From positions 86,029,120 through 86,093,119 of the forward strand of contig OZ010581.1 of NCBI GenBank assembly GCA_963932145.1: a stretch of 64,000 nt of DNA. Reading direction: 5' to 3'. This DNA comes from Acanthosepion lycidas (lineage: Eukaryota > Mollusca > Cephalopoda > Sepiida > Sepiidae). Of the stretch, positions 23,058 through 34,052 are shown piece after piece (within the stretch, counting starts at the first letter, position 1; each line of letters opens with the position of its first letter). The notes under the pieces were generated by a model. The model was given only the letters and a program-made list of their open reading frames with translations. It searched no databases and was not told the origin of the DNA. The translations under genes were made by a program, and so were the position numbers.

Positions 23058-26000
23058 CTAACCGGCATCAATCAGCCACTCCAAGTCAGCACCATTCACT
23101 CTGCAGAGACGCGCAAGAGTCACCCACCTTTCGCTAAATTCCAATGGATGGAGTCGCTTCCTTTCCGTCCTGATCTTGACTTTAAGCTGATGCTTAAAGA
23201 ACAAGATCAGTTGGGAAGAGGTAAACTTCTCGTCCCCATGAAATTCCTTCTGTCGCGTCGTCCATATCACGACTCGCATAACACCCAAAGGAACACGTAG
23301 TGCTCAGCCTTAGTCAACGGCGGTACTATATTGCTACAGACGGAACTGGCCTCGAGGACAAAGAACTTTCCGCGCAGCATGCGAACCATGAGATCTTCAA
23401 CGAACTTGCACAACGGAACTACGACACTACATTGAAAGAAGGCGTGACCAATGGTCTCCACCTCCCCACTGCAGCGCACGCAGTTTGGCGACTTTGCCAA
23501 ACCCGCTGCGCGAAGTCTTTTGGCGACCCAGAGGGCCCCTCGAATCACCAGCCAGGTGAGTGATGCCTCGGGGTTGGTGAGACATTTCAAGCCGGGCGCC
23601 CAAGGCCATATGCAGCGAGCCTCCCGCTTCGTCAGCCCGAGCTCGTCAATCAGATCATCTTGAACGTTCCCCCTCACTAACACCTGATATAATGCCTTAC
23701 GGGACAACGGCTGGACATCGGAGAGGCCATCCTTCGCCCGTAAGAGACGCTTGAGGGCCAAGCGACATTCGTGATAGAAAGAGCCCTCGCCTCGAGGATT
23801 ACGGCCGACCTCCTCCTCACACGAGCGCACATTTCTCAAGGATGGAAAATGTTTATGGGCGTCTTCCTTCCAGAATTCGCCGTTCTCATCCAGTTGCATA
23901 CACATCCGGTCTAGATAAGTAATGCGAAGCGTATGTCGACGAGTCTCAACGCAAGGCACCCCTAGACCGCCATCAGAGGGATGGAGGTAACAGATCTCGC
24001 GACTAACCATGGCGGCCCTGCCTCCCCACAAGAAGGAGAACAGGAGCCTTACTAACGCCAATAAAGTGTTAGACGGGAGTGGAAGCACGGAGAGTCGGTA
24101 AAGGAGAATCGGGTAGATGTGCGAGCCACATACTTCCGCCCTCCCCTTCAAGGAAAGATTCCTCCGAGTCCACAGACGAACTGCGAGCCCGGCCTTCTCT
24201 TGCACCTCCGACCAATTCATTTCCAACAAGAGGTCGGGACCGAACCAGACGCCGAGTATCTTGACCGGCCCGTCCGTCCGGGAAGAGAAACTCCCCTCCA
24301 CGAACCCAACCGCAAGCCAACAGACTTATCGCGGTTGATCCTGGCCCCCGTCACCATCTCATAACCCCTGATTTCTTTGCCGACTTCGTTAATTTCGGCC
24401 CTACTCGACACCAGAACCGAAACGTCATCAGCATAGGCGGAGTACCTGGCCGAGGTGGTAGCACCAGGTAAGGAAATTCCGCGAAGGACCGGATTCGTCT
24501 TCAACTTACGCAGGAAAGGTTCCAGCGCAAGAACGTAAAGCAATGGAGACAGCGGACAACCCTGACGAATGGAGCGAGACAAAATGAAAGGCTTCGATCT
24601 TACCCCATTCACTTCCACCAGCGCACCGGGGTACGCATACAGCAGTCGGATCCAAGTGCGAAAGTACGGCCCGAAACCGGCGGCCGAAAGGACAGCCTCC
24701 AGAAATCGATGGTCAACCCTATCGAAAGCCTTGGACTGATCTAAATTGATCAGCGCGGCATCACCGTCGACTTTCTCGATGATCAAGCGTACCAAATGAA
24801 GGTTGTCCTGAATAGTCCTGCCCTTCACAGCACAAGTCTGCTCGGGGCCAATCAGACTAGAGAGGACAACCTGCAAACGGTCAGCTAAGACCTTGGCTAA
24901 AATCTTCAACTCTGTATTTAACATCGTCAAAGGCCGATAATTATCTACCCAATCCCCACCGTCTTTCTTCTTGCGAAGCAACTTGATCACACCCCTGGTG
25001 AAGCGTTGAGGAATAGACCCCTGCCTCATCCAGTTGTTGAAAATCAGTTCCAGCAGAGGGACAAAAACGGGCGACTGCCTCAAGTACATTTCGTAGGGAA
25101 GACCATCTAATCCCGGAGTCTTGTCCAGGCCAACCTGCTTCAGCGCATCCCAGATCTCAGACTCTGTTATGGGCCCCTCGCACCTAGCCGCTTCAGCCGC
25201 CTTAAGTCGGGGAAAGTCGGCTAAATAGGCATCGAACTGAGCAGGGCTCAGACCGGGCTCCCTGGTAAAAAGTTCCTGAAAGTAATCACGAAAAGCCTCG
25301 CAAATGCCCGCGTCTGTAGTCACAGTCCGCTTGTCCGGCAATGTGATGCGATCGATATGCCGACTAGTTGCCCTACAAGCTTCCTCTGAACGCAATGAAG
25401 CGGCCATATTCGTAGCCTCGCAAGACATTCTTTTTATCCTAGCCCTAACTACTAGAGCTTGATCCTTCTTGATAAGCAAGGAGGCCAGCTCCGCCCTAGC
25501 TACGGCTACGTCCCCACTATCACGGGTTTGATCGCCCGATCTACTTTGGCTTCTAAAGACTTTTGCGCTGCTAACCTAGCTAGGTTGAGTCGTCGACTAT
25601 AATCAGCAGCAAAAGACCTAAGTTTGGATTTCAGAACACCCCACCACTTATTCCCAACCACAGCCCCCGACAATTCCCGCTGTAACATTAGTAAAAGCTG
25701 GTCCCGGAAATCTTGCTCACCAAATAATGATGAGTTTAATTTCCAATAACCAGCCATCCTAACCCTAGGCTTAGCTAAGTTTACCCGAACCCGGACAAGC
25801 CTATGATCCGAGTAAACTATATAATGGAAACTTGGACATTCTAAGAGCCCTACTTCGACTCTCTTAACTAGAACTCGGTCGATGTAGCTAGCGCTGACCA
25901 CCGTATCCGAGCTGCCGCCCCTAGTCCAAGTCCACGCTACCTCCCGGGGGTGCTCATTTCGATACTTATCGACGAGATCAAACCCGTCGATGAAGGCCCG

Positions 26001-26495
26001 AAACGATTTCACTTCCGGATTGTTAGTACCCGGTTTTTGCCCTATGCGATCTATATCGGGATCAAGGACGGCGTTCCAATCACCCGCTAAAACTACCGAA
26101 CGAGAAGTCCTCAAAAACGGCTCGATCTGCCGAAACAAACCAGGCTGCTGAGTGTGGTCATTGGGCGCATAAACCCCAATGAGACGAAGAGCTTTCTCCT
26201 TTATGGTAATATCCAGCACGCAAAGCCTGCCCGCCGGATCCGCGAAGACAAGAGCACAAACCGCATCCAGAGACTTGCTCACCAGCCAGGAAACACCCCT
26301 CGAGCGTCCATCAAAACATGCTGAATAGAGGACGAACCTCTTAGACAGAATGTCTTCATAATCGCGAGATAAGAAACGGGTCTCCTGCACGCAACATACA
26401 TCCACCCCGAGGCGCTGAAGATCGCGATTGAGTCTCGCCCTTCGAGACTCCGACCTCAGGCCCCGGACATTCAGACTTGCTAACCAGAGAGCCAT
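23058..26495 (-). pseudogene. LINE U4 ORF2, three frameshifts
   Basis: Endonuclease intact from MALWLASLNVRG (26,495) to about 25,520, where one A is missing (CACGGGTTTG versus CACGGGATTTG). The RT then reads in a second frame, including QGCPLSP and YADD, to about 24,280. There a 13-bp deletion shifts it again. A 7-bp deletion near 23,287 gives the third shift before the C-terminus. All three indels are small and private to this copy, so the parent was probably functional not long ago. Confidence 0.92.
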
Positions 26496-26507
26496 TATTA
26501 GACCCGA

Positions 26508-28640
26508 TTAGGGTTGAGACACTGGTTTGAACATGGTCGGGGTAAGGATACCGACAGCCTCTCCCAACGACCCGTGGCCCATCTCATTGTTGATGGAGCC
26601 GTCTTGAGAGAGACCGCCTATATCCCAGGGAAAAGTCAGTTTTAAAGCCCTGTAAAGGGAGGGGTGAACTAAAACTGGGACCCTCCCTGCACAAAATTTT
26701 TTCAAATAATTCAGCTTCTCGCTCTCGGTGATGGCAATAGGAGGAGATATTTTATAGGAAGAAATTGCCTCCTCCAACATAGCCCATGCCTGACGAGCTC
26801 CAGTCCCTGTTCTCATAACCGTGAGTACTCTCCGGGCATTGGGAAAATTGAGAGGGTCTTCGACCTCTTTGTCTCCGAAGTGCCTAATTGAAAGCAGGTA
26901 CTTCAAATCTTTTATACGATTCCCGTAGTCTTTGGCTCTTTCTGCCTGGGCCGGGGAAATCCTACAGGTATCCTTCCCTGTGTGAAAAAGCTGTTTTCCT
27001 GTTTTTTTCTTTCTTTCTTTTGAGTCCTGGGAAGGACTTCTTTGCCTTTTTGTTGCGGGAGGGGGCATTTCAGGGTTTTTAATGGGGGAAGGACTGGGAG
27101 TATGCAGAGGGGTATAATGGGATCTATGTTTGTACGGGCTGGGATCTCTACGGAGGGGAGTAGTTTTGACGGGTGATGGTAAAGGGGTGGATTGTTTCAG
27201 TGGGGAAGAATTTTGGGGGGTCGCAGGTGGGGACAAGGAAGAAGGCGATGAGGAAGCGCTTTTCTTTGACTGCGATTTCCTCTGCTTGTCCAATTTATCC
27301 TTCAGTTGTTTTATCTTCTCGGTTTTAGTATATCCTGGATCATATTTTTTTTGTTTTTCTTTGAAGTCCTCGTCAGAGACCGGGGCATCGCCCTTAACGT
27401 TGACAGAGGGAGTGGGGCTGTGCGTGTCATTTTTCCTTGGGGCTTCATTGGACTGAGGCCCCGCTGTCTGGCGCTTCCCTCTGGCCTTACCAGCAACCAG
27501 CCATTCCCCCTCCCCCTTCTCCACAACTGCACTAACAGCGGGCGAAGGCTCTTCGGGGAATGTGGCCTTTGTGCCAACCGGAGGTATATCCGACCCGGCC
27601 CCGGAAGCTGGCATGCCCATTACAGGCGAGGCGGAAGGCAACGACGCGGTCAGAGGGGGATCTTGGTCGACTGGCACTTGACTTCCAGAGGCCTTCTTCT
27701 CTGGGCAGGAAGAGGAGAGGTGACCAGTCTCTCCACACTTCCAACACACCGGTTTGCGGCCGGTCACAATGACCGGCAGTTTCAAGTGCCCTACTACCAG
27801 ACAGTTGGGGATGGAGCGGAAGGCCTGTTCGTTCAGCATTATCTCGAAGCTCCACCCCCCTTTCAGGCTATCGCAAGAAGCACCCAGGATCTCGCCGTAC
27901 TGCGATAGGAACGCAGCCAGGTGCTCTCCGATAACCTGAGGAGGGACCTCGTATATTGCTACGCTGGTCCTTCTTCGCCCTTCATACTCCGTGCGCAGTA
28001 TGTAATCTTTTGTGATTAAATCACGACTTGAAATCGCCACACAATCTTCAGCAGTGGGTAGCAATACGTCCCACATGAAAAATTTCGCTCCCTTAACAAT
28101 TCTAAGGGGCTTGAACCCCAGGGACTCCAGTGATTTTAACACTGTGTCTTTTGTCGAGCGACAAATTTTGCGCGAACGCTTGTCCACGACAAAGACCGAC
28201 ACAATTCTTTTCTCAATTTTTCTCAATTCTTGGGCGTCTTCCAAGAGTCCACCTTCCACGACAAGGTGAGCGTAACTCTTGGCCCGCTCCAAGAACTCCG
28301 CAACATTGATTATGCAACTCGGTGGGGACGACCAACAAGAGGGCAATTCCCCGGCCTCTGCATTCTTATTCTTTTCAACTTCATTTGGTCTTTTCTCTCC
28401 TTCCTTAGTTGGAAGGACTTCGTTCTTTTTTTCTTCTGATGACGCCGCAGCTTTTTTAAGAGTATCCAACATCTCTTCATTTGTTGGAACAAGAAAAGGG
28501 TACTCGTTAGTATCATTTTTGTCTGGTGGTTTTTTTTTTATACTAAACAAATGCTTTTTCGTCGTTTTCTTAAAATCCGGGATTACCGGCTTCTTTTTTT
28601 TAATTAGGAAGGACGGCACTGCTCTTGATTTTTTTTCCAT
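26508..28640 (-). CDS. LINE U4 ORF1, intact CCHC zinc-knuckle RNA-binding protein
   Basis: 710 residues, fully open; best reference copy of ORF1. Residues 1-40 are very basic. About 110-285 form an RRM-like region rich in conserved hydrophobics (IVSVFVVDKRS, SVAIYEVPP). The knuckle is C299-X2-C302-X4-H307-X4-C312. About 315-545 is a Pro/Ser/Lys/Thr-rich, probably disordered linker with several SPS and PSP motifs. About 548-705 is a conserved C-terminal domain. The stop lies 12 nt before the ORF2 ATG, an arrangement that suggests termination-reinitiation for ORF2 translation. U2 has nearly the same protein before its frameshift. Confidence 0.9.
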   Translation of the reverse strand: MEKKSRAVPSFLIKKKKPVIPDFKKTTKKHLFSIKKKPPDKNDTNEYPFLVPTNEEMLDTLKKAAASSEEKKNEVLPTKEGEKRPNEVEKNKNAEAGELPSCWSSPPSCIINVAEFLERAKSYAHLVVEGGLLEDAQELRKIEKRIVSVFVVDKRSRKICRSTKDTVLKSLESLGFKPLRIVKGAKFFMWDVLLPTAEDCVAISSRDLITKDYILRTEYEGRRRTSVAIYEVPPQVIGEHLAAFLSQYGEILGASCDSLKGGWSFEIMLNEQAFRSIPNCLVVGHLKLPVIVTGRKPVCWKCGETGHLSSSCPEKKASGSQVPVDQDPPLTASLPSASPVMGMPASGAGSDIPPVGTKATFPEEPSPAVSAVVEKGEGEWLVAGKARGKRQTAGPQSNEAPRKNDTHSPTPSVNVKGDAPVSDEDFKEKQKKYDPGYTKTEKIKQLKDKLDKQRKSQSKKSASSSPSSLSPPATPQNSSPLKQSTPLPSPVKTTPLRRDPSPYKHRSHYTPLHTPSPSPIKNPEMPPPATKRQRSPSQDSKERKKKTGKQLFHTGKDTCRISPAQAERAKDYGNRIKDLKYLLSIRHFGDKEVEDPLNFPNARRVLTVMRTGTGARQAWAMLEEAISSYKISPPIAITESEKLNYLKKFCAGRVPVLVHPSLYRALKLTFPWDIGGLSQDGSINNEMGHGSLGEAVGILTPTMFKPVSQP

Positions 28641-28806
28641 TTTTTACAGAAGGAGAAGGGGAGGGTTGATAGGAAAAAAGGGAAGGGGAGGGGAGGCAGG
28701 AGAAAAGTGAAGAGAAGGAGAAAAAAGATGGGGAGGGGTGGTAGGGGAAATAAATAAATATGTGGGGGGGGGGTAAAAATTAAATAAAATAATACTAATT
28801 TAAACT

Positions 28807-28842
<36 letters not shown>

Positions 28843-28900
28843 GGGAGAGTAAATAAAATTTCGTTTATCCGCGAAACAAATTTAAATAAGACAAAAGGAC

Positions 28901-28935
<35 letters not shown>

Positions 28936-30561
28936 AAAGACGAAAAAGTTTCGCCTAAGCAATTAACAACTTTAAACAAATAAAAACGCAAAATAGACGT
29001 AAGACAGACGAGAAACCGTGAACAAAGTTCACAAAAACGAAGAAAGAACAATAAATTAAAAGGACTACAGACAAGAAAGCAACAAATTACACAATAAAAA
29101 GAAAAATTATAAACGACAAATTGAGAGAACACGCAATACAAAATAAAATACGAAACTAAAAGCGTAACAATTTACAATATGGCTGCCGATAAAAACCGGT
29201 CAACCCAAAAACAAAAACGTTAAATAAGTAAATAAAAACACAGAAATTTACAAATTAAACACAAAAAAAAACAAATATTAAACACACGTAATTAACAGAT
29301 AAAACGTAAAACTTTTACAGAAATTTAAATGAAAAACACAGAAATAATTAACACGTAATAAACAAATAAAAAAGGTTGGACGAGAAACGTATGGACGAAA
29401 AATAAACAGATAAACTCCGGGGTGTGAACACGGAAAGAAAATAAATTTAAAATATGAAAAATAAAACGTAACAGAAAATCAAAAATTTAAATAATAAAGG
29501 AATAAATAAAAGCAAAAAAAATGAAGTAACTGCAAAAAAAAGAGGGTAAGGAATTAAAAACGGAAAAAATCAAAAAATTTAAACAATAGTCAAAAATAAA
29601 AACGAACGTTAGAAAAATGAAAAATTTAACAAAAAAGTCAAAAAGTAACGTTAGAAAAAACGGTAAAATTAAATCAAAACTTAACTAAAATAAAGGCAGT
29701 CAAAAGTTCAATGTAATTAATCCTCAGATAGACAGAAATATGTCTCACAAGCTCGAACAAGAAAAAGAAGAAAAAACCTTCTGGTTTCTTGTCAATATTT
29801 ATTATACAAAAAGTACAAATGTGGCACAAGGCCAAAAATTGGGGAAAGGGGACAAGGATGGTCATCTTCTGTCTTAACTTTTAAACTTAGCTAGCCGCAA
29901 TCACTGACCCAAACATACAAACAATGTTCCTTTCACCAAAACGACACATCCATTACATACCATTCTTACTACATCCACCAAAATTCCTCAGAGACTCTAT
30001 GATATTCTAACTAGTCCCCATATATACAAATCATTGTCTGTGGGGGGAGGGGAATAAAATAACAACTAAAAACCCCAAAGAAAATTTACAATGAATACAA
30101 AACTATATACAAGAAACTAAACAAAACTTTTTTTTGTTAGTAGTAAAACCCCCCCACAGCCCTAACTGTGGTAGAAACATCAGTTAACTGGACGAAATCA
30201 ATGCGGGACTTGAAAAAAATATATAAAATATTCATACAATCCATGCACTCGCTACAAACACACACTCAATCAGACACAACGACAAATACGAAAGACACAC
30301 TCGAAACGAAAGGCGCCCCGCACCCACCAGAGAACTGATATCACTAACCACCTAACGATGGGAGGGATGGGGAATTAAACAAAAGAAAAAAAAAAAAAAA
30401 CCGGGTCAGAAATAAAAGGGGGTCCAATGAGCATACATACCCTAGCTAAGTTAAACTGGAAAAGAAAAGAAAAAAGTAACTAAAACAAGACCGACCTAAA
30501 CTAACCTATACATGGGAGGGGTTACCAATGTTCACCCCAGTAATTCCAAAATCCTTAATGC
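28641..30561 (-). other. U4 5' UTR, junction, U5 3' UTR
   Basis: 28,641-29,778 is the U4 leader with two long A-runs as printed (about 28,810-28,840 and 28,903-28,933). 29,779-29,794 is the junction. 29,795-30,561 is the U5 3' UTR. No gene seen. Confidence 0.75.
29779..29794. repeat. Junction motif J4 between U4 and U5
   Basis: TTCTGGTTTCTTGTCA, exact. Confidence 0.8.
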
Positions 30562-33266
30562 CTAACCGGCATCAAACAGCCACTCCAAGTCAGCACCTTT
30601 CACTCTGCAGAGACGCGCAAGAGTCACCCACCTTTCGCTAAATTCCAATGGATGGAGTCGCTTCCTTTCCGTCCTGATCTTGACTTTAAGCTGATGCTTA
30701 AAGAACAAGATCAGTTGGGAAGAGGTAAACTTCTCGTCCCCATGAAATTCCTTCTGTCGCGTCGTCCATATCACGACTCGCATAACACCCAGTAAGCAAA
30801 GGAACACGTAGTGCTCAGCCTTAGTCAACGGCGGTACTATATTGCTACAGACGGAACTGGCCTCGAGGACAAAGAACTTTCCGCGCAGCATGCGAACCAT
30901 GAGATCTTCAACGAACTTGCACAACGGAACTACGACACTACATTGAAAGAAGGCGTGACCAATGGTCTCCACCTCCCCACTGCAGCGCACGCAGTTTGGC
31001 GACTTTGCCAAACCCGCTGCGCGAAGTCTTTTGGCGACCCAGAGGGCCCCTCGAATCACCAGCCAGGTGAGTGATGCCTCGGGGTTGGTGAGACATTTCA
31101 AGCCGGGCGCCCAAGGCCATATGCAGCGAGCCTCCCGCTTCGTCAGCTCGAGCTCGTCAATCAGATCATCTTGAACGTTCCCCCTCACTAACACCTGATA
31201 TAATGCCTTACGGGACAACGGCTGGACGTCGGAGAGGCCATCCTTCGCCCGTAAGAGACGCTTGAGGGCCAACCGACATTCGTGATAGAAAGAGCCCTCG
31301 CCTCGAGGATTACGGCCGACCTCCTCCTCACACGAGCGCACATTTCTCAAGGATGGAAAATGTTTATGAGCGTCTTCCTTCCAGAATTCGCCGTTCTCAT
31401 CCAGTTGCATACACATCCGGTCTAGATAAGTAATGCGAAGCGTATGACGACGAGTCTCAACGCAAGGCACCCCTAGACCGCCATCAGAGGGATGGAGGTA
31501 ACAGATCTCGCGACTAACCATGGCGGCCCTGCCTCCCCACAAGAAGGAGAACAGGAGCCTTACTAACGCCAATAAAGTGTTAGACGGGAGTGGAAGCACG
31601 GAGAGTCGGTAAAGGAGAATCGGGTAGATGTGCGAGCCACATACTTCCGCCCTCCCCTTCAAGGAAAGATTCCTCCGAGTCCACAGACGAACTGCGAGCC
31701 CGGCCTTCTCTTGCACCTCCGACCAATTCATTTCCAACAAGAGGTCGGGACCGAACCAGACGCCGAGTATCTTGACCGGCCCGTCCGTCCAGAGGAAAGG
31801 TCCGGGAAGAGAAACTCCCCTCCACGAACCCAACCGCAAGCCAACAGACTTATCGCGGTTGATCCTGGCCCCCGTCACCATCTCATAACCCCTGATTTCT
31901 TTGCCGACTTCGTTAATTTCGGCCCTACTCGACACCAGAACCGAAACGTCATCAGCATAGGCGGAGTACCTGGCCGAGGTGGTAGCACCAGGTAAGGAAA
32001 TTCCGCGAAGGACCGGATTCGTCTTCAACTTACGCAAGAAAGGCTCCAGTGCAAGAACGTAAAGCAATGGAGACAGCGGACAACCCTGACGAATGGAGCG
32101 AGACAAAATGAAAGGCTTCGATCTTACCCCATTCACTTCCACCAGCGCACCGGGGGACGCATACAGCAGTCGGATCCAAGTGCGAAAGTGCGGCCCGAAA
32201 CCGGCGGCCGAAAGGACAGCCTCCAGAAATCGATGGTCAACCCTATCGAAAGCCTTGGACTGATCTAAATTGATCAGCGCGGCATCACCGTCGACTTTCT
32301 CGATGATCAAGCGTACCAAATGAAGGTTGTCCTGAATAGTCCTGCCCTTCACAGCACAAGTCTGCTCGGGGCCAATCAGACTAGAGAGGACAACCTGCAA
32401 ACGGTCAGCTAAGACCTTGGCTAAAATCTTCAACTCTGTATTTAACATCGTCAAAGGCTGATAATTATCTACCCCATCCCCACCGTCTTTCTTCTTGCGA
32501 AGCAACTTGATCACACCCCTGGTGAAGCGTTGAGGAATAGACCCCTGCCTCATCCAGTTGTTGAAAATCAGTGCCAGCAGAGGGACAAAGACGGGCGACT
32601 GCCTCAAGTACATTTCGTAGGGAAGACCATCTAATCCCGGAGTCTTGTCCAGGCCAACCTGCTTCAGCGCATCCCAGATCTCAGACTCTGTTATGGGCCC
32701 CTCGCACCTAGCCGCTTCAGCCGCCTTAAGGCGGGGAAAGTCGGCTAAATAGGCATCGAACTGAGCAGGGCTCAGACCGGGCTCCCTGGTAAAAAGTTCC
32801 TGAAAGTAATCACGAAAAGCCTCGCAAATGCCCGCGTCTGTAGTCACAGTCCGCTTGTCCGGCAATGTGATGCGATCGATATGCCGACTAGTTGCCCTAC
32901 AAGCTTCCTCTGAACGCAATGAAGCGGCCATATTCGTCGCCTCGCAAGACATTCTTTTTATCCTAGCCCTAACTACTAGAGCTTGATCCTTCTTGATAAG
33001 CAAGGAGGCCAGCTCCGCCCTAGCTACGGCTACTTCCCCACTATCACGGGATTTGATCGCCCGATCTACTTTGGCTTCTAGAGACTTTTGCGCTGCTAAC
33101 CTAGCTAGGTTGAGTCGTCGACTATAATCAGCAGCAAAAGACCTAAGTTTGGATTTCAGAACACCCCACCACTTATTCCCAACCACAGCCCCCGACAATT
33201 CCCGCTGTAACATTAGTAAAAGCTGGTCCCGGAAATCTTGCTCACCAAATAATGATGAGTTTAATT
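30562..33266 (-). pseudogene. LINE U5 ORF2, RT and C-terminal finger open, endonuclease missing
   Basis: Open from the truncation point to the normal TAG stop, with an internal ATG at 33,213 giving 883 residues. RT motifs TPGLDGLP, NYQPLT (NYRPLT elsewhere), AFDRVDH, QGCPLSP and YADD are intact, as is the CX2CX8HX4C finger. Without endonuclease, promoter or ORF1 it is a dead copy, though it is the least mutated RT in the window together with U6. Confidence 0.88.
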
Positions 33267-33282
33267 TTCTGGTTTCTTGTCA
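33267..33282. repeat. Junction motif J5 between U5 and U6
   Basis: Exact TTCTGGTTTCTTGTCA, following GAGTTTAATT of the truncated ORF2 of U5. Confidence 0.8.
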
Positions 33283-34052
33283 TTATTTATTATACAAAAA
33301 GTACAAATGTGGCACAAGGCCAAAAATTGGGGAAAGGGGGCAAGGATGGTCATCTTCTGTCTTAACTTTTAAACTTAGCTAGCCGCAATCACTGACCCAA
33401 ACATACAAACAATGTTCCTTTCACCAAAACGACACATCCATTACATACCATTCTTACTACATCCACCAAAATTCCTCAGAGACTCTATGATATTCTAACT
33501 AGTCCCCATATATACAAATCATTGTCTGTGGGGGGAGGGGAATAAAATAACAACTAAAAACCCCAAAGAAAATTTACAATGAATACAAAACTATATACAA
33601 GAAACTAAACAAAACTTTTTTTTTTTTTTGTTAGTAGTAAAACCCCCCACAGCCCTAACTGTGGTAGAAACATCAGTTAACTGGACGAAATCAATGCGGG
33701 ACTTGAAAAAAAATATATAAAACATTCATACAATCCATGCACTCGCTACAAACACGCACTCAATCAGACACAACGACAAATACGAAAGACACACTCGAAA
33801 CGAAAAGCGCCCCGCACCCACCAGAGAACTGATATCACTAACCACCTAACGATGGGAGGGATGGGGAATTAAACAAAAGATAAAAAAAATCGGGTCAGAA
33901 ATAAAAGGGGGGTCCAATGAGCATACATACCCTAGCTAAGTTAAACTGGAAAGAAAAAAGAAAAAGGTAACTAAAACAAGACCGACCTAAACTAACCTAT
34001 ACAAGGGAGGGGTTACCAATGTTCACCCCAGTAATCCCAAAATCCTTAATGC
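33283..34052 (-). other. LINE U6 3' UTR
   Basis: Non-coding 3' UTR like those of the other units, with a longer T-tract near 33,617. Confidence 0.7.

Larger units (their letters stand above)
22277..29778 (-). mobile_element. LINE unit U4 (ORF1 intact, ORF2 frameshifted)
   Basis: 7.50-kb unit with ORF1 at 28,640-26,508 and ORF2 at 26,495-23,058. It retains CAG (Gln) in the QGCPLSP motif and shares 3'-UTR variants with U5 and U6 (for example GATATTC near 22,500). Confidence 0.9.
29779..33266 (-). mobile_element. LINE unit U5 (5'-truncated)
   Basis: 3.49-kb unit holding the 3' UTR and the last three quarters of ORF2. It ends at ORF2 codon ~252 (KLNSS), directly against the next junction motif. 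Truncation of the 5' end is typical of LINE insertion. Confidence 0.92.
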